The notes beneath the pieces are model-generated. The model was not told where the DNA came from, did no database searches, and saw nothing but the letters and a program-made list of their open reading frames with translations. Made by a program: the position numbers and the translations under genes. Below are positions 43,396 through 53,173 of a DNA stretch of 64,000 nucleotides, piece after piece (positions within the stretch are counted from its first letter, which is position 1; each line of letters begins with the position of its first letter). The DNA comes from JAQIBY01 sp963676165. GTDB taxonomy: Bacteria; Bacteroidota; Bacteroidia; Bacteroidales; ML635J-15. Location: positions 3,100,001-3,164,000 of the forward strand of contig OY781043.1 in assembly GCA_963676165.1 (NCBI GenBank). The letters run 5' to 3'.

Positions 43396-44960
43396 CGCAG
43401 AAAAAGGACATAAAAGAGGTAATGGGCGATTTCATGCCCGAAGCACCAGCAAATGCATGGGAGGCAATTGATCAACAGTTGTCTGCTGAAAGCATACAGG
43501 ATATCCGGGAAAATCTCGAAGATTTTCAACCGAATACAGATATCGCTGCCTGGCAAAAAGTAAACAAACGCCTCATTTTTGATCGGTTTATGACCTTTCA
43601 ATCCAATCGTTTTAACATTGTTTACCTCCTCCTACTCCTCATTTTCTTTAGCGGAGCACTTATGTTCGCCAGTCCGAGCATTTTCTCAGACGAAAAATAC
43701 CAACCAAATAAACAACTAGCCCTTAATACCGAAAATCAAAGCATTCAAGATAGCTTGAAAAACAATACGGCCGGCAATACTGCCTCCGACAATGAAAACA
43801 TTGATAATACGGTATCAGGAAACGCATTAGCAGGCCAATCTGATATTTCCGGAGGCAGGCCTGCCGACCAATATTACATTCCTCCTTATCAAGGAAATAA
43901 CAACAATCAGAGTTCAGGGAATAATAATGGCAGTAACAATACAAGCAATGCTGAAAATCAACCAGATAACAACTCAGCAAACAATCCTCAAAGCATAGAA
44001 GAATGGATTGAGCTTAATCCTGCATTTGTTCCAAAAATCAAACCGTATAAATTGATTGGTCAAAAAAATCTATCCCAACGCATTGCCGGATTTAATCCTT
44101 TGCCTGACACTTTAGGAGTAGATGCTTTTGGGGAGCCTATCCTTTCAGAAAAATCAAAATTCGCAGTAAGTTTAGGACTTTATGGAAATACAAACATTAC
44201 AAGCTATCATTTGAATAATAACACAAGTTTAATTGATGACAATGCTGATATTGATCAGATGTTCAATCAATACAGTAGCCCAAACATTAGCTACGCTGCA
44301 AATCTAAATCTTGATTACATCAACAATCATATGGTACTCAGCACTGGCCTGGGATATCAACAAGTGAGCGAAACCTTTAGCGCAAATGTCCCAACAATAA
44401 TGATTGATTCTGTTGGCACATACAATGTGTTTGATACAGAAGGTTGGGTTTACGACACAACCTATTACATCAATATTGACACATTGGCAATTACAGGAGA
44501 TACTGTGTATATGCCTTATGTTGATTCAATATGGGGACCAACACAAGATTCTAGCATTGTATATATTTACGATTCCATCAATGGAAAGAAACTCATCAGC
44601 GAAAAAAGCATTGTTAGATATGTGAACATCCCAATCTGGTTTGGATACAGACAAAGTACAGAGCATTGGGAATTACAAGCTCAAGCAGGACTCATTACCA
44701 GCATCCCAATATATCAACAAGTTACATGGTACAACAAAGCAACAAACGAGTATATTTACTCACAAAATGCACCATTTAAAAATGTTATTTTCACTGCTGG
44801 ATTGAGAGCATTTGTCGCAAGAAGATTGAATGAAAATTGGCTAATCGGGGTCGAACCATCATATTATTACAGGCTTAACGGACTATTTGACACGTCGTAT
44901 CCGTTAAATACACAGCAACATGTTTTCCGACTAGGTGTACGTGTTCAGTATCAGTTTTAG
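43392..44960 (+). CDS. Anti-sigma-like / outer-membrane barrel-like bridging protein
   Basis: A 522-aa protein with an unusual layout. Residues 1-74 are soluble and acidic (MPEAPANAWEAIDQQLSAES), resembling the cytoplasmic part of Bacteroidota anti-sigma proteins. A transmembrane helix lies at about 76-97 (IVYLLLLLIFFSGALMFAS). About 110 residues of Asn/Ser/Gly-rich linker follow (NNNNQSSGNNNGSNNTSN). The last 300 are amphipathic strands like an outer-membrane barrel (FAVSLGLYGNTNITSY; ANLNLDYINNHMVLSTGLGY; NWLIGVEPSYYYRLNGL; VFRLGVRVQYQF with terminal Phe). It may span both membranes. Function inferred from the overlap with the sigma-factor gene. Confidence 0.72.
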   Translation: MTQKKDIKEVMGDFMPEAPANAWEAIDQQLSAESIQDIRENLEDFQPNTDIAAWQKVNKRLIFDRFMTFQSNRFNIVYLLLLLIFFSGALMFASPSIFSDEKYQPNKQLALNTENQSIQDSLKNNTAGNTASDNENIDNTVSGNALAGQSDISGGRPADQYYIPPYQGNNNNQSSGNNNGSNNTSNAENQPDNNSANNPQSIEEWIELNPAFVPKIKPYKLIGQKNLSQRIAGFNPLPDTLGVDAFGEPILSEKSKFAVSLGLYGNTNITSYHLNNNTSLIDDNADIDQMFNQYSSPNISYAANLNLDYINNHMVLSTGLGYQQVSETFSANVPTIMIDSVGTYNVFDTEGWVYDTTYYINIDTLAITGDTVYMPYVDSIWGPTQDSSIVYIYDSINGKKLISEKSIVRYVNIPIWFGYRQSTEHWELQAQAGLITSIPIYQQVTWYNKATNEYIYSQNAPFKNVIFTAGLRAFVARRLNENWLIGVEPSYYYRLNGLFDTSYPLNTQQHVFRLGVRVQYQF

Positions 44961-44962
44961 TT

Positions 44963-47900
44963 ATGCGTAGAGTCTTGACATATTTCATCTTGATGCTTCT
45001 CAGCTTCAATCGGTTGAGCGCACAAGAATGTAATGCCTCATTTTATGCTGATCCTCAATCCAATTGCATCAACTGCTACGAATTCATCAACACCAGTGCC
45101 TCCAATATTAACGCACAGGTTTCTTACTTCTGGGATATGGGTGATGGCACATCATATCAGACAGAAAATGTAACACATCAATTCTCAAGTCCTGATGACT
45201 ATAATGTCAGTTTAAGCATGAGTGTTCCTATTTGTACTGGAATTCTTGAAATTGCTGCAGACGGTGGTGTTCCACCATATGAATTTGAATGGTCAAACGG
45301 ATTCTCAGAAACCTCAGACAGTTTAAGCATACAAGACAGCTTATGTCCGGGAATCTACCACATTCTTATTACTGATGCAATGGGAGAAACATTGGACCAT
45401 AGCATTGTATTATCTGACTTAACAGGACAGAATTTAACGATTGACCTGGAATATGAAAATTGTCTTTCTGCCTACCCAGACTCTTGCATAGGTTCTGTCA
45501 ATGCAATCCCTCAGGGAGGGACACCCCCATACACATGGGAATGGAATACAGGTGCATCGACTCAAGAAATCACAGACCTCTGTGCGGGCACATATTCTGT
45601 CACAATTTGTGATGCAAACAATATTTGTAAAACAAGTAACATTGAGCTTCCTGTGTATGAATGTGGAATTACCAGTTATATCGCTCCTGACAATTTCACA
45701 AGCTGCAATGGTTACATTCTTTTTGAAATTAATGGCGGGGAATTTCCTTACAGCTACAACTGGACTCCCGAGATTGACTTTACAGGAACACAAACAAGTA
45801 CTTTCTCTGACACAAACCTATGTGCAGACGTATATTTTATTGAAGCGACAGACGCATTGGGCAACACATGTCATGATGAAATAAAAATTAGTCCACTCAT
45901 GGCGAGTCCTGTCATCTTGCAAAGACCAAATATTGGACAATGTAACGGGAAATTACAGGCAAAAGTCAATTATGGAACACCTCCTTATACTTTCAATTGG
46001 AGCAATGGCGAGAATACAAGCACAATTGAAAATCTTTGCAGTGGCTGGTATCATTTCACGGTTTGTGACTCCCGCAATATTTGTGTTACAGACAGCATTG
46101 AATTGACCTATCTCCCACTATCCAATAACATCAATTGGAGAGGTCCGTCAGGACCGGGAGCATGCGATGGTTACATTTACAATTACGCCAGTGGAGGTGT
46201 ACCGCCCTACTCTTTCAGTTGGAATCCGGTTCAAAATAGTTTAGATGGGTATGATTTTACCATCATCAACGATTTATGTGAAGGAACATACATCCTAACA
46301 ACCTGTGACAATCAGGACTCATGCATTGTTGACACACTCTACCTTACAGATAAACCATTTAACATTTCAATTGGATACACAAATCCTAAAAACGGATTAT
46401 GTAATGGGAAAATCAACACAAGTGTAGTTGGTGCTGCTCCACCATACAATTTCATCTGGTCAAACGGTGATGAATGTTTGTACCAAACCGAATGCAACCT
46501 GAGCAACTTATGCCCCGGCACATATTATGTAACAATTTGTGATTTTGAGAATAACTGTGCTGTAGATTCAGTCACCCTGTATGAATTACCTCCAGGGCCA
46601 GAGATAATAAACATCAACCGAAGTCTTTCTTCACCAGAATCGGCATGCAATGCTTCTGCCATTATTGAAGCACAAGGGCAAGAGCCATTCACATTCCATT
46701 GGTCAACCGCTTACTGGAGTGACGAAACCCTCAGTGGCATTGAAGACCAATGCCCCGGCACATATTACTACACTGTATGCGATGCAAACAATATCTGCAT
46801 TCACGATAGCATTATCCTCAGTAATTTATCAGGACAATTTGAGCTTGTGAACAATCCATACAACAGTCAATGTAACGGAAAACTATCCTATCAGGCATTT
46901 GGAGCGTATCCACCATACCAATACAACTGGAGCAATGGAGAAGATCAGAATTCAACTGAAGACCTTTGCCCCGGATGGTATTACATCACTGCAACAGATT
47001 TGTACGGAAATCAATATGTTGACAGCTTAGAATTAACCAATCAAAGCATTCCGCCTCTTGTGTCAGTATACAACACAGCGCAAAGTGCAACAATAAGTGG
47101 ATACTGTACTGCTTCTGCTGATCAGGATATTTCCACAGACTTCTTTACCAGCATTCGTGGGCATGTGTATTTCGGAGAAACTTTATTGCCACAAGGGGTT
47201 ATGCTGTTTTACACAAAAGAAGGCAGTAAGTACACTGCCCGACAAGTATGTGAAATCACCGCCGGAAATTACCGCATAGAATCACTCAGATTTTCAAGTT
47301 ATTATGTACTGGCCATTCCAATCTTTACTCCCGGATTTGAGTATTTCCCGGTGTATTACCCAAGCTATTTTGGCAATGTTTTAAATGTCGAATCAAGCAC
47401 TGAAATTGCACTTTATGATACTGTCCCAAAGGATATTTATTTAGAAAAATCAGAAATCATACAACATGGTAGTCACGAAATTAAAGGAAAACTTATCGTA
47501 AGTCCTCAAGCAGTATTCGAGACAAATATTTTCATGTCTCCATGGTATGATTTAGACCCTCCGGGTATTCCACAGGCTGGATCAGCGCGACACATTCCTG
47601 TGTATTTACGGAATGAAAATCAAGATTTGATTAAGTATCAGCTTACCGATCATAATGGAGAATTTCATTTCAAACATCTTGCGGATGGAAAATACAGTTT
47701 ACATTTTGAAAAGGCAGGTTATACCACAAATTACAACTTGCACGAAAGTTCAGATACTATCAGTGAGATTATTTATGCAATCTACGCATCTGAAATTGCA
47801 CTATTAAGCACCAATATGGATGAATTAAGCATGCAAGCCTTCAGTGTTTATCCAAACCCTGCCGACGATAAGTGCTACATCCAACTAAATGAATATCTAG

Positions 47901-48088
47901 CAACAAACATTGAATTTATCCGTATAAAGATATATGGCATGGATGGAAAGCTTCTTCTTAATTTAATTGAAAAGCAACCATCCAATCATATCATAACAAT
48001 TGATCTGAGTCAATTACCAAAAGGAATTTTCATCCTGAAAGGAACGACAAACTCCGGGGAATTCACTCAAAAACTAATACATAAATAA
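44963..48088 (+). CDS. SprB-repeat adhesin with PKD domain and T9SS tail
   Basis: A 1041-aa secreted protein with a signal peptide (about 1-20, ending LSAQ). A PKD-like domain comes first (SYFWDMGDGTSYQTENVTHQ), then eight SprB-type repeats of about 85 residues, each with CNGxI, GGxPPYxFxWSNG and LCPGxYxVTxCD (for example GGVPPYEFEWSNG, YGTPPYTFNWSNG, GAYPPYQYNWSNG). A carboxypeptidase-regulatory-like stretch and a type A T9SS sorting domain follow (SVYPNPADDKCYIQL, ending GEFTQKLIHK). SprB repeats occur in gliding adhesins; an adhesive surface role is inferred. It is 2 bp after the bridging protein and 1 bp before the next T9SS gene. Confidence 0.9.
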   Translation: MRRVLTYFILMLLSFNRLSAQECNASFYADPQSNCINCYEFINTSASNINAQVSYFWDMGDGTSYQTENVTHQFSSPDDYNVSLSMSVPICTGILEIAADGGVPPYEFEWSNGFSETSDSLSIQDSLCPGIYHILITDAMGETLDHSIVLSDLTGQNLTIDLEYENCLSAYPDSCIGSVNAIPQGGTPPYTWEWNTGASTQEITDLCAGTYSVTICDANNICKTSNIELPVYECGITSYIAPDNFTSCNGYILFEINGGEFPYSYNWTPEIDFTGTQTSTFSDTNLCADVYFIEATDALGNTCHDEIKISPLMASPVILQRPNIGQCNGKLQAKVNYGTPPYTFNWSNGENTSTIENLCSGWYHFTVCDSRNICVTDSIELTYLPLSNNINWRGPSGPGACDGYIYNYASGGVPPYSFSWNPVQNSLDGYDFTIINDLCEGTYILTTCDNQDSCIVDTLYLTDKPFNISIGYTNPKNGLCNGKINTSVVGAAPPYNFIWSNGDECLYQTECNLSNLCPGTYYVTICDFENNCAVDSVTLYELPPGPEIININRSLSSPESACNASAIIEAQGQEPFTFHWSTAYWSDETLSGIEDQCPGTYYYTVCDANNICIHDSIILSNLSGQFELVNNPYNSQCNGKLSYQAFGAYPPYQYNWSNGEDQNSTEDLCPGWYYITATDLYGNQYVDSLELTNQSIPPLVSVYNTAQSATISGYCTASADQDISTDFFTSIRGHVYFGETLLPQGVMLFYTKEGSKYTARQVCEITAGNYRIESLRFSSYYVLAIPIFTPGFEYFPVYYPSYFGNVLNVESSTEIALYDTVPKDIYLEKSEIIQHGSHEIKGKLIVSPQAVFETNIFMSPWYDLDPPGIPQAGSARHIPVYLRNENQDLIKYQLTDHNGEFHFKHLADGKYSLHFEKAGYTTNYNLHESSDTISEIIYAIYASEIALLSTNMDELSMQAFSVYPNPADDKCYIQLNEYLATNIEFIRIKIYGMDGKLLLNLIEKQPSNHIITIDLSQLPKGIFILKGTTNSGEFTQKLIHK

Positions 48089-48089
48089 T

Positions 48090-50780
48090 ATGGGCAATTT
48101 TAAACATAGTATATTGGTATTCCTCGTTTTGTTGAGCCTATCATTTAATGCAATTGCGCAAAATGGCTTACAACTAATTAACGATTCCATTTACGGTGAC
48201 GTATTGACGCTGCGTAAAATGGACATACAAGCAATGGACGATGGTAAAGTGTTTATCGCCTATTACAATGCAGGATTAAGCATTTATGAAAATGGCAACT
48301 TAACGTTTTTGAATACGGATAACTCCATGCTACCATCGAATCGTGTAAATGACATTTCAATATTTAACAACAAAGTTTATCTTGCTACTGAAAATGGAAT
48401 TGCAATCTATGAAAATGGAGTAATCAACTTCCCAGGAGGCGGGTTACAGGGATTACAAATTGAATCTGTTATCGCAGATGCTTACAACCTTTATGCACTA
48501 TGCTCTTCTGATGATTTTGTTGACAGTCTGGCTATTTTCAATGGGAACGTTTGGCAATTTAAACAATTCCCTGGTTATACAAGATCATTTCTGAACAATT
48601 CACCGATGCTCCTTCATGAAGGTACACTTTATTTTGGATGCAGAAATGAAGGACTATTTGCTTACAAAAGTGATAATTTCGAACACATTTTGTATAATGT
48701 CAGTGTAAATGATTTAGTCTATCACAAAAATAGGTTGTGGATTAGTCTAAGTACTAGCAATACAGAAGGAGAATACATTTTATTGTATAACCCTTTAAAT
48801 GAAACTATTGTTAAGTTCAGTAATCACTATGCATACGAAGAAATTCATAAAACCATTGGAAGTACTTTTAGTTTAACTGAAGATGGAAAAATCCGAATTA
48901 TTTATGGATATCAAACACAACTAGTTGTAAACACGATTGGTGAAGGCACACATGAGTTAATGATTTATCCAGATCAATCCCTGAATTACACACGTTACAA
49001 TAGCACTGACGAAGTGAACGGAAAGATTTACCTCACAACATGGTCTTATTTACCAGCTATACTTATTGATGTTGATTTACATCAAAACTTTTTAAGCGGA
49101 TTTTGGTCAAGAAATCTTAAAACGCTTGATATTAACAAAGTTGGAGCAACAGCAAAAAGTTATGGTTCTATGTTCTTTGACGGAAACATTTACCCAAGAT
49201 ATCAAGTCCCTATTGATTCCAACACGAACACAATCTTTGCAAGTGGTATCTGGATAGGGGGATACGACCAATCAGATAATTTGCATCTTTCTGCAGTGCG
49301 TTACGGAGAAAATCCGGGGTCAGGAATATCACTTTACGACTTTGCTCCAGGACCTCTACAACGTATTGGGGAAAACCAGGGAGTTGGTGACACGACATCA
49401 AGCAACAAATACGATAGAATTTGGAAAATTGATCGATATGATATCGAGCAATTCAACTACACATACAAATTAAAATCATTTACCATTCCTGATGACATGG
49501 AAGATTGGCCAGGAAACTCTGACGAACAAGAAAATTTAGCTCCTTTTGTGGATCAAAACAACGATGGAATTTATGATTTGAATGATGGTGATTATCCTAA
49601 GATTCGCGGCGATCAAATGCTTTGGTGGGTTATGAATGACAACACACACCCTAACGAAGAAACCGGAGGCACCCCTTTAGGTGTCGAAATGCATCATAGC
49701 CTATACGGTTATCGTTACGACAACCCAATTGATGAATACACTGAATTGATTAATTATCAAACCTACTTAAATGTAAAAGTTGTCAATTCATCCCCAGAAA
49801 AATACGATAGCGTTTATATTGGTGTTTGGGTGGATGGTGACATTGGAAATCCTGCTGATGATTACATTGGTTGTGATGTTGAGCGAAATTCCTTCTACTT
49901 CTACAATGCTGACAGTTATGATGAAACCTTCCAAAATTATTATGGTTATGGATATAATCCACCGGTGCAAACAGTGACTATTCTTAATGGACCACTTGCT
50001 GATGCGGATGGTATAGACAACGATTTAGACGGCATTGTGGACAATGAGCGCATAAAAATGAGCAAATTCTTGTATTACAATAACATTAACCAAGGTTCAA
50101 ATTCTGCGATTACTGATCCATTTGAAGCACAAGATTATTATAACTATATGACAGGTCACTGGAAAGATGGCACACATGTATGTTACGGTGGAAATGGACA
50201 TATTTCTGGTGGTGGCAACTCTGACATCCCATGCAATTACATGTTCCCGGGAGAAACCGACCCCACTGGAATAGGTACAAATGGAATTCCTCAACCAGCA
50301 TGGAGTGAAGAAACTGAAGATAATAACCCTGACGACAGAAGAGGTTTATGCAGCATAGGTCCTTTCACTTTAGAAGCTGGTGAAGAAGCTGAAGTGGATA
50401 TTTTATTTGCTTATATTCCAAATGATGGAACTCGAAATGGAGATTTTAATTATCAGCCTAAATTAGATTCGCTCATTACATGGTTTGACGAAAATCGCAT
50501 CCCAAATAATTATGAAGATGCTGATGCCCTTGGAATAAAAGATCAAAAAACTGCAGAAGTTTCTGTGTCGCCGAATCCTGCGAAAGATTATTTTGATGTT
50601 CGCTCAAATCAATTCATGAAACAGGTTGACATTCTTGACATTAACGGAAGACTCATTGACAGAAAAGCAATGAACAACACACACTATCGCATTTCTTCAA
50701 AAGCGTTAAAACAAGGGGTATATCTGCTTCGAATTGAAACCGACAAGGGAATTACAAGCAGAAAACTTGTTATCCAATAA
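48090..50780 (+). CDS. Large secreted T9SS protein with propeller-like N-terminus
   Basis: An 896-aa protein with a signal peptide (about 1-23, ending NAIAQ). Residues of about 25-250 contain repeats like the beta-propeller reg_prop family (NGNLTFLNTDNSMLPSNRVN; NKVYLATENGIAIYENGVI). The central part is Trp-, Asp- and Asn-rich and not recognised, with calcium-binding-like runs (DQNNDGIYDLNDGDY; DADGIDNDLDGIVDNE). The C-terminus is a T9SS sorting domain (SVSPNPAKDYFDVRSNQ, ending RKLVIQ). Encoded 1 bp after the SprB adhesin, so it probably belongs to the same surface structure. Confidence 0.85.
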   Translation: MGNFKHSILVFLVLLSLSFNAIAQNGLQLINDSIYGDVLTLRKMDIQAMDDGKVFIAYYNAGLSIYENGNLTFLNTDNSMLPSNRVNDISIFNNKVYLATENGIAIYENGVINFPGGGLQGLQIESVIADAYNLYALCSSDDFVDSLAIFNGNVWQFKQFPGYTRSFLNNSPMLLHEGTLYFGCRNEGLFAYKSDNFEHILYNVSVNDLVYHKNRLWISLSTSNTEGEYILLYNPLNETIVKFSNHYAYEEIHKTIGSTFSLTEDGKIRIIYGYQTQLVVNTIGEGTHELMIYPDQSLNYTRYNSTDEVNGKIYLTTWSYLPAILIDVDLHQNFLSGFWSRNLKTLDINKVGATAKSYGSMFFDGNIYPRYQVPIDSNTNTIFASGIWIGGYDQSDNLHLSAVRYGENPGSGISLYDFAPGPLQRIGENQGVGDTTSSNKYDRIWKIDRYDIEQFNYTYKLKSFTIPDDMEDWPGNSDEQENLAPFVDQNNDGIYDLNDGDYPKIRGDQMLWWVMNDNTHPNEETGGTPLGVEMHHSLYGYRYDNPIDEYTELINYQTYLNVKVVNSSPEKYDSVYIGVWVDGDIGNPADDYIGCDVERNSFYFYNADSYDETFQNYYGYGYNPPVQTVTILNGPLADADGIDNDLDGIVDNERIKMSKFLYYNNINQGSNSAITDPFEAQDYYNYMTGHWKDGTHVCYGGNGHISGGGNSDIPCNYMFPGETDPTGIGTNGIPQPAWSEETEDNNPDDRRGLCSIGPFTLEAGEEAEVDILFAYIPNDGTRNGDFNYQPKLDSLITWFDENRIPNNYEDADALGIKDQKTAEVSVSPNPAKDYFDVRSNQFMKQVDILDINGRLIDRKAMNNTHYRISSKALKQGVYLLRIETDKGITSRKLVIQ

Positions 50781-50969
50781 ATATGTTTTAGATGTTAAAC
50801 AATGTTTGCTTTATGTTTATTCATTTGGGCATTCATTTAAGTTAAAATTAAACAATTTAACATTTTTAAAGTCTATCCTTAAGATTTCAATACAGTTTAT
50901 TAAAACAGCTTTAACGTACTAAAGCTCAATTGCATCGTATACTTGCATAGAAACTTAAACGCAAAAACG

Positions 50970-51365
50970 ATGAAAACTTTAAGCAGCATTGTAATCATTT
51001 TACTCAGTGTAAATCTGGCATTTGCAGGGAATGTAACCCCTAATAAAAATGCAAAATCTAACACCGGAAATGTTCCGGAAATTGTAAAAACAAATCAACA
51101 AATTGACTTTCTTGAACTACCTTATGCTGTCCATGAAATTATACCAATGGAACTTGTTACGATTCAAGGAGAGTACAGTCTTTACCGCTGTGATGCAGAC
51201 CTTGTGAATGAGCCTAAAAGCTGCTCATTAAAAGGAAACAATTATCATTACTTAGTATATAAGAATGATGGATTTCACTTAAGTGTGAACGAATGTAATC
51301 ATCAGGCAGTATTTCAATTTTTCTCTGCAGATGCGGCGCCTCAATTCGCAGAAAAATTGAAATAA
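50970..51365 (+). CDS. Small exported protein of unknown function
   Basis: 131 aa from the ATG at 50970 (MKTLSSIVIILLSVNLAFAG is a clear signal peptide; the frame extends to 50943 without one). The mature part has two Cys pairs that may form disulphides (YRCDADL...KSCSLKG and NECNHQA). No family recognised. It follows the large T9SS gene after 190 bp of AT-rich sequence and precedes a DUF4139 gene; whether it belongs to the same transcript is unclear. Confidence 0.65.
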   Translation: MKTLSSIVIILLSVNLAFAGNVTPNKNAKSNTGNVPEIVKTNQQIDFLELPYAVHEIIPMELVTIQGEYSLYRCDADLVNEPKSCSLKGNNYHYLVYKNDGFHLSVNECNHQAVFQFFSADAAPQFAEKLK

Positions 51366-51460
51366 ATGAGCCTTGTAAATTTATGCAAATAATTTTCGTT
51401 GTCTTTATGGAATTAAATGTTGCAATGTATCTCAGTTCTGAAATTTAAAATTGAGACATT

Positions 51461-53101
51461 ATGAAACATTTAATTCTACTATCGATTGCACTACTTATTG
51501 GCAGTTCCTTAATTGCACAGCCAGAAACAAAAGTTCAAACAAAACCAGACCAAATTACGGTTTATACTAATGCAGCAGAAATCCACAGACAAACAAAATT
51601 CACAACAATTCAAGGCTTACAATACATTGTATTTGACAGTTTATCTCCAAACATTAACGCCAACACCATTCAAGTCAAAGGGAAAGGAAATTTCACGATT
51701 CTTGACACACAATTTAAAACACGTTATGCCAACCCTTTAAACACAGCACAAAGCATCCCACCAAAAATTCAAAAGGCTATAAACCAACTTGAAGATTCCA
51801 TTCGAATACTAAATTATGACTTACGTGACTACCAAAACCAATTGGAAGTTTTGCGAATGGAAAAAAACTTATTGATGAACAACCAACTTGTTAAAGGGAA
51901 TGGTGGTGATACTATTCCTGAATTACAACAAACCATGGAGTTCTTCAGAGCGAAACTCATTGAAATAAACTCTGCAACTTTAAAAGTTGAAAAGGAAAAA
52001 TATCCACTGGATAAAGCATTAATTTCAATGAATGCACGATTAACTGACCTCAAAAACTACAATCTCCGTCATGGTAATCAGACTCAAAAAGCGATTCCTC
52101 AAATATTGGTACAAATCTCTGGGACAAGCAAATCTGCAGGAATTCTTGAAATATCCTATCTCATCAACAATGCAGGATGGTATCCTGAGTATGATATCCG
52201 GGCAACCGACGACGAAAAGACCCAACTCATTTACAAAGCGAAAATCTATCAGAATACTGGTATAGACTGGGAAAATACCAAGCTTATTTTATCAACTGCA
52301 AACCCACTTACACAACATTACAAACCCAACTTATCTGTTTGGTGGATAAATTACTATAACCAACAAGTGCAACAAACGACAAGGGGCAGATACAAAGAAA
52401 ACAGACCAAGTAGCGCAGCAACACTTGATATGGAAGCACCAGCAGAAATGGATGAAGCAGGTTATGCATTACAATACACACAAACCAATGCCTCCATGCT
52501 GAATACTGAGTTTGAAGTCAATATGGAATATTCCATTCCTTCGGACGGACAATATCATAACCTTCCTATTCAAAATAAAGAGCTAAAAAGCAATTATATG
52601 TATTACACCGCCCCATCCATGAGCACTACAGCATTTTTAGTTGCGAATATCACAGACTGGGGAGATATTGAATTGCTTCAAGGTCAAGCCAATATTTACT
52701 TCAATGGCAGATACAATGGACAAACTCAAATCTATCCACAAACTACAAAAGACAGTATGGAAATTGCCTTGGGGTCCAGCAAACGGATTATTGTTGAACG
52801 CAAACAACTATCTGCAGAAACAGAGGAAGGTCTGATTGGGAACTATGTCACCAAAACCTTCACCTATGAAATTAAACTAAAAAATAATCTATCAAAAGCT
52901 GCTACAATTCGAGTTGAAGACAGAATTCCACATAGCAATGATAAAGACATTGAAGTAAAGCTTTTAAGTTCAGACAATGCATCTTTCAACAAAGACAATT
53001 CTTACTTAACCTGGAATATTGATTTACAGGCAAACCAAAGCAAAACATTGAAATTTTCGTTCAGTGTGAAATACGACAACAGTAAGGGAATTAATATTTA
53101 A
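51461..53101 (+). CDS. DUF4139 domain-containing exported protein
   Basis: A 546-aa protein with a signal peptide (about 1-19, ending SLIAQ). The N-terminal DUF4140-like domain (QITVYTNAAEIHRQTKF; YIVFDSLSPNINANTIQVKG) is followed by a coiled coil (about 100-190) and the DUF4139 beta domain (LEISYLINNAGWYPEYDIRA; YKAKIYQNTGIDWENTKLIL; final YLTWNIDLQANQSKTLKFSF). The family is sometimes named mucoidy inhibitor MuiA-like, but its role is not established. It is followed by a strong bidirectional terminator. Confidence 0.88.
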   Translation: MKHLILLSIALLIGSSLIAQPETKVQTKPDQITVYTNAAEIHRQTKFTTIQGLQYIVFDSLSPNINANTIQVKGKGNFTILDTQFKTRYANPLNTAQSIPPKIQKAINQLEDSIRILNYDLRDYQNQLEVLRMEKNLLMNNQLVKGNGGDTIPELQQTMEFFRAKLIEINSATLKVEKEKYPLDKALISMNARLTDLKNYNLRHGNQTQKAIPQILVQISGTSKSAGILEISYLINNAGWYPEYDIRATDDEKTQLIYKAKIYQNTGIDWENTKLILSTANPLTQHYKPNLSVWWINYYNQQVQQTTRGRYKENRPSSAATLDMEAPAEMDEAGYALQYTQTNASMLNTEFEVNMEYSIPSDGQYHNLPIQNKELKSNYMYYTAPSMSTTAFLVANITDWGDIELLQGQANIYFNGRYNGQTQIYPQTTKDSMEIALGSSKRIIVERKQLSAETEEGLIGNYVTKTFTYEIKLKNNLSKAATIRVEDRIPHSNDKDIEVKLLSSDNASFNKDNSYLTWNIDLQANQSKTLKFSFSVKYDNSKGINI

Positions 53102-53114
53102 TGGCTTCCCCCAA

Positions 53115-53156
53115 AAAAATAGCGAGGCTGCTCATAAATGGGCAGCCTCGTTTTAT
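53115..53156. terminator. Strong hairpin terminator between DUF4139 gene and htpG
   Basis: CGAGGCTGC (53123-53131) pairs with GCAGCCTCG (53142-53150). It is followed on the plus strand by TTTTAT and preceded by a run of seven A, so it can work for both convergent genes. Confidence 0.85.
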
Positions 53157-53173
53157 AACGTGAGTTAGAAGTG

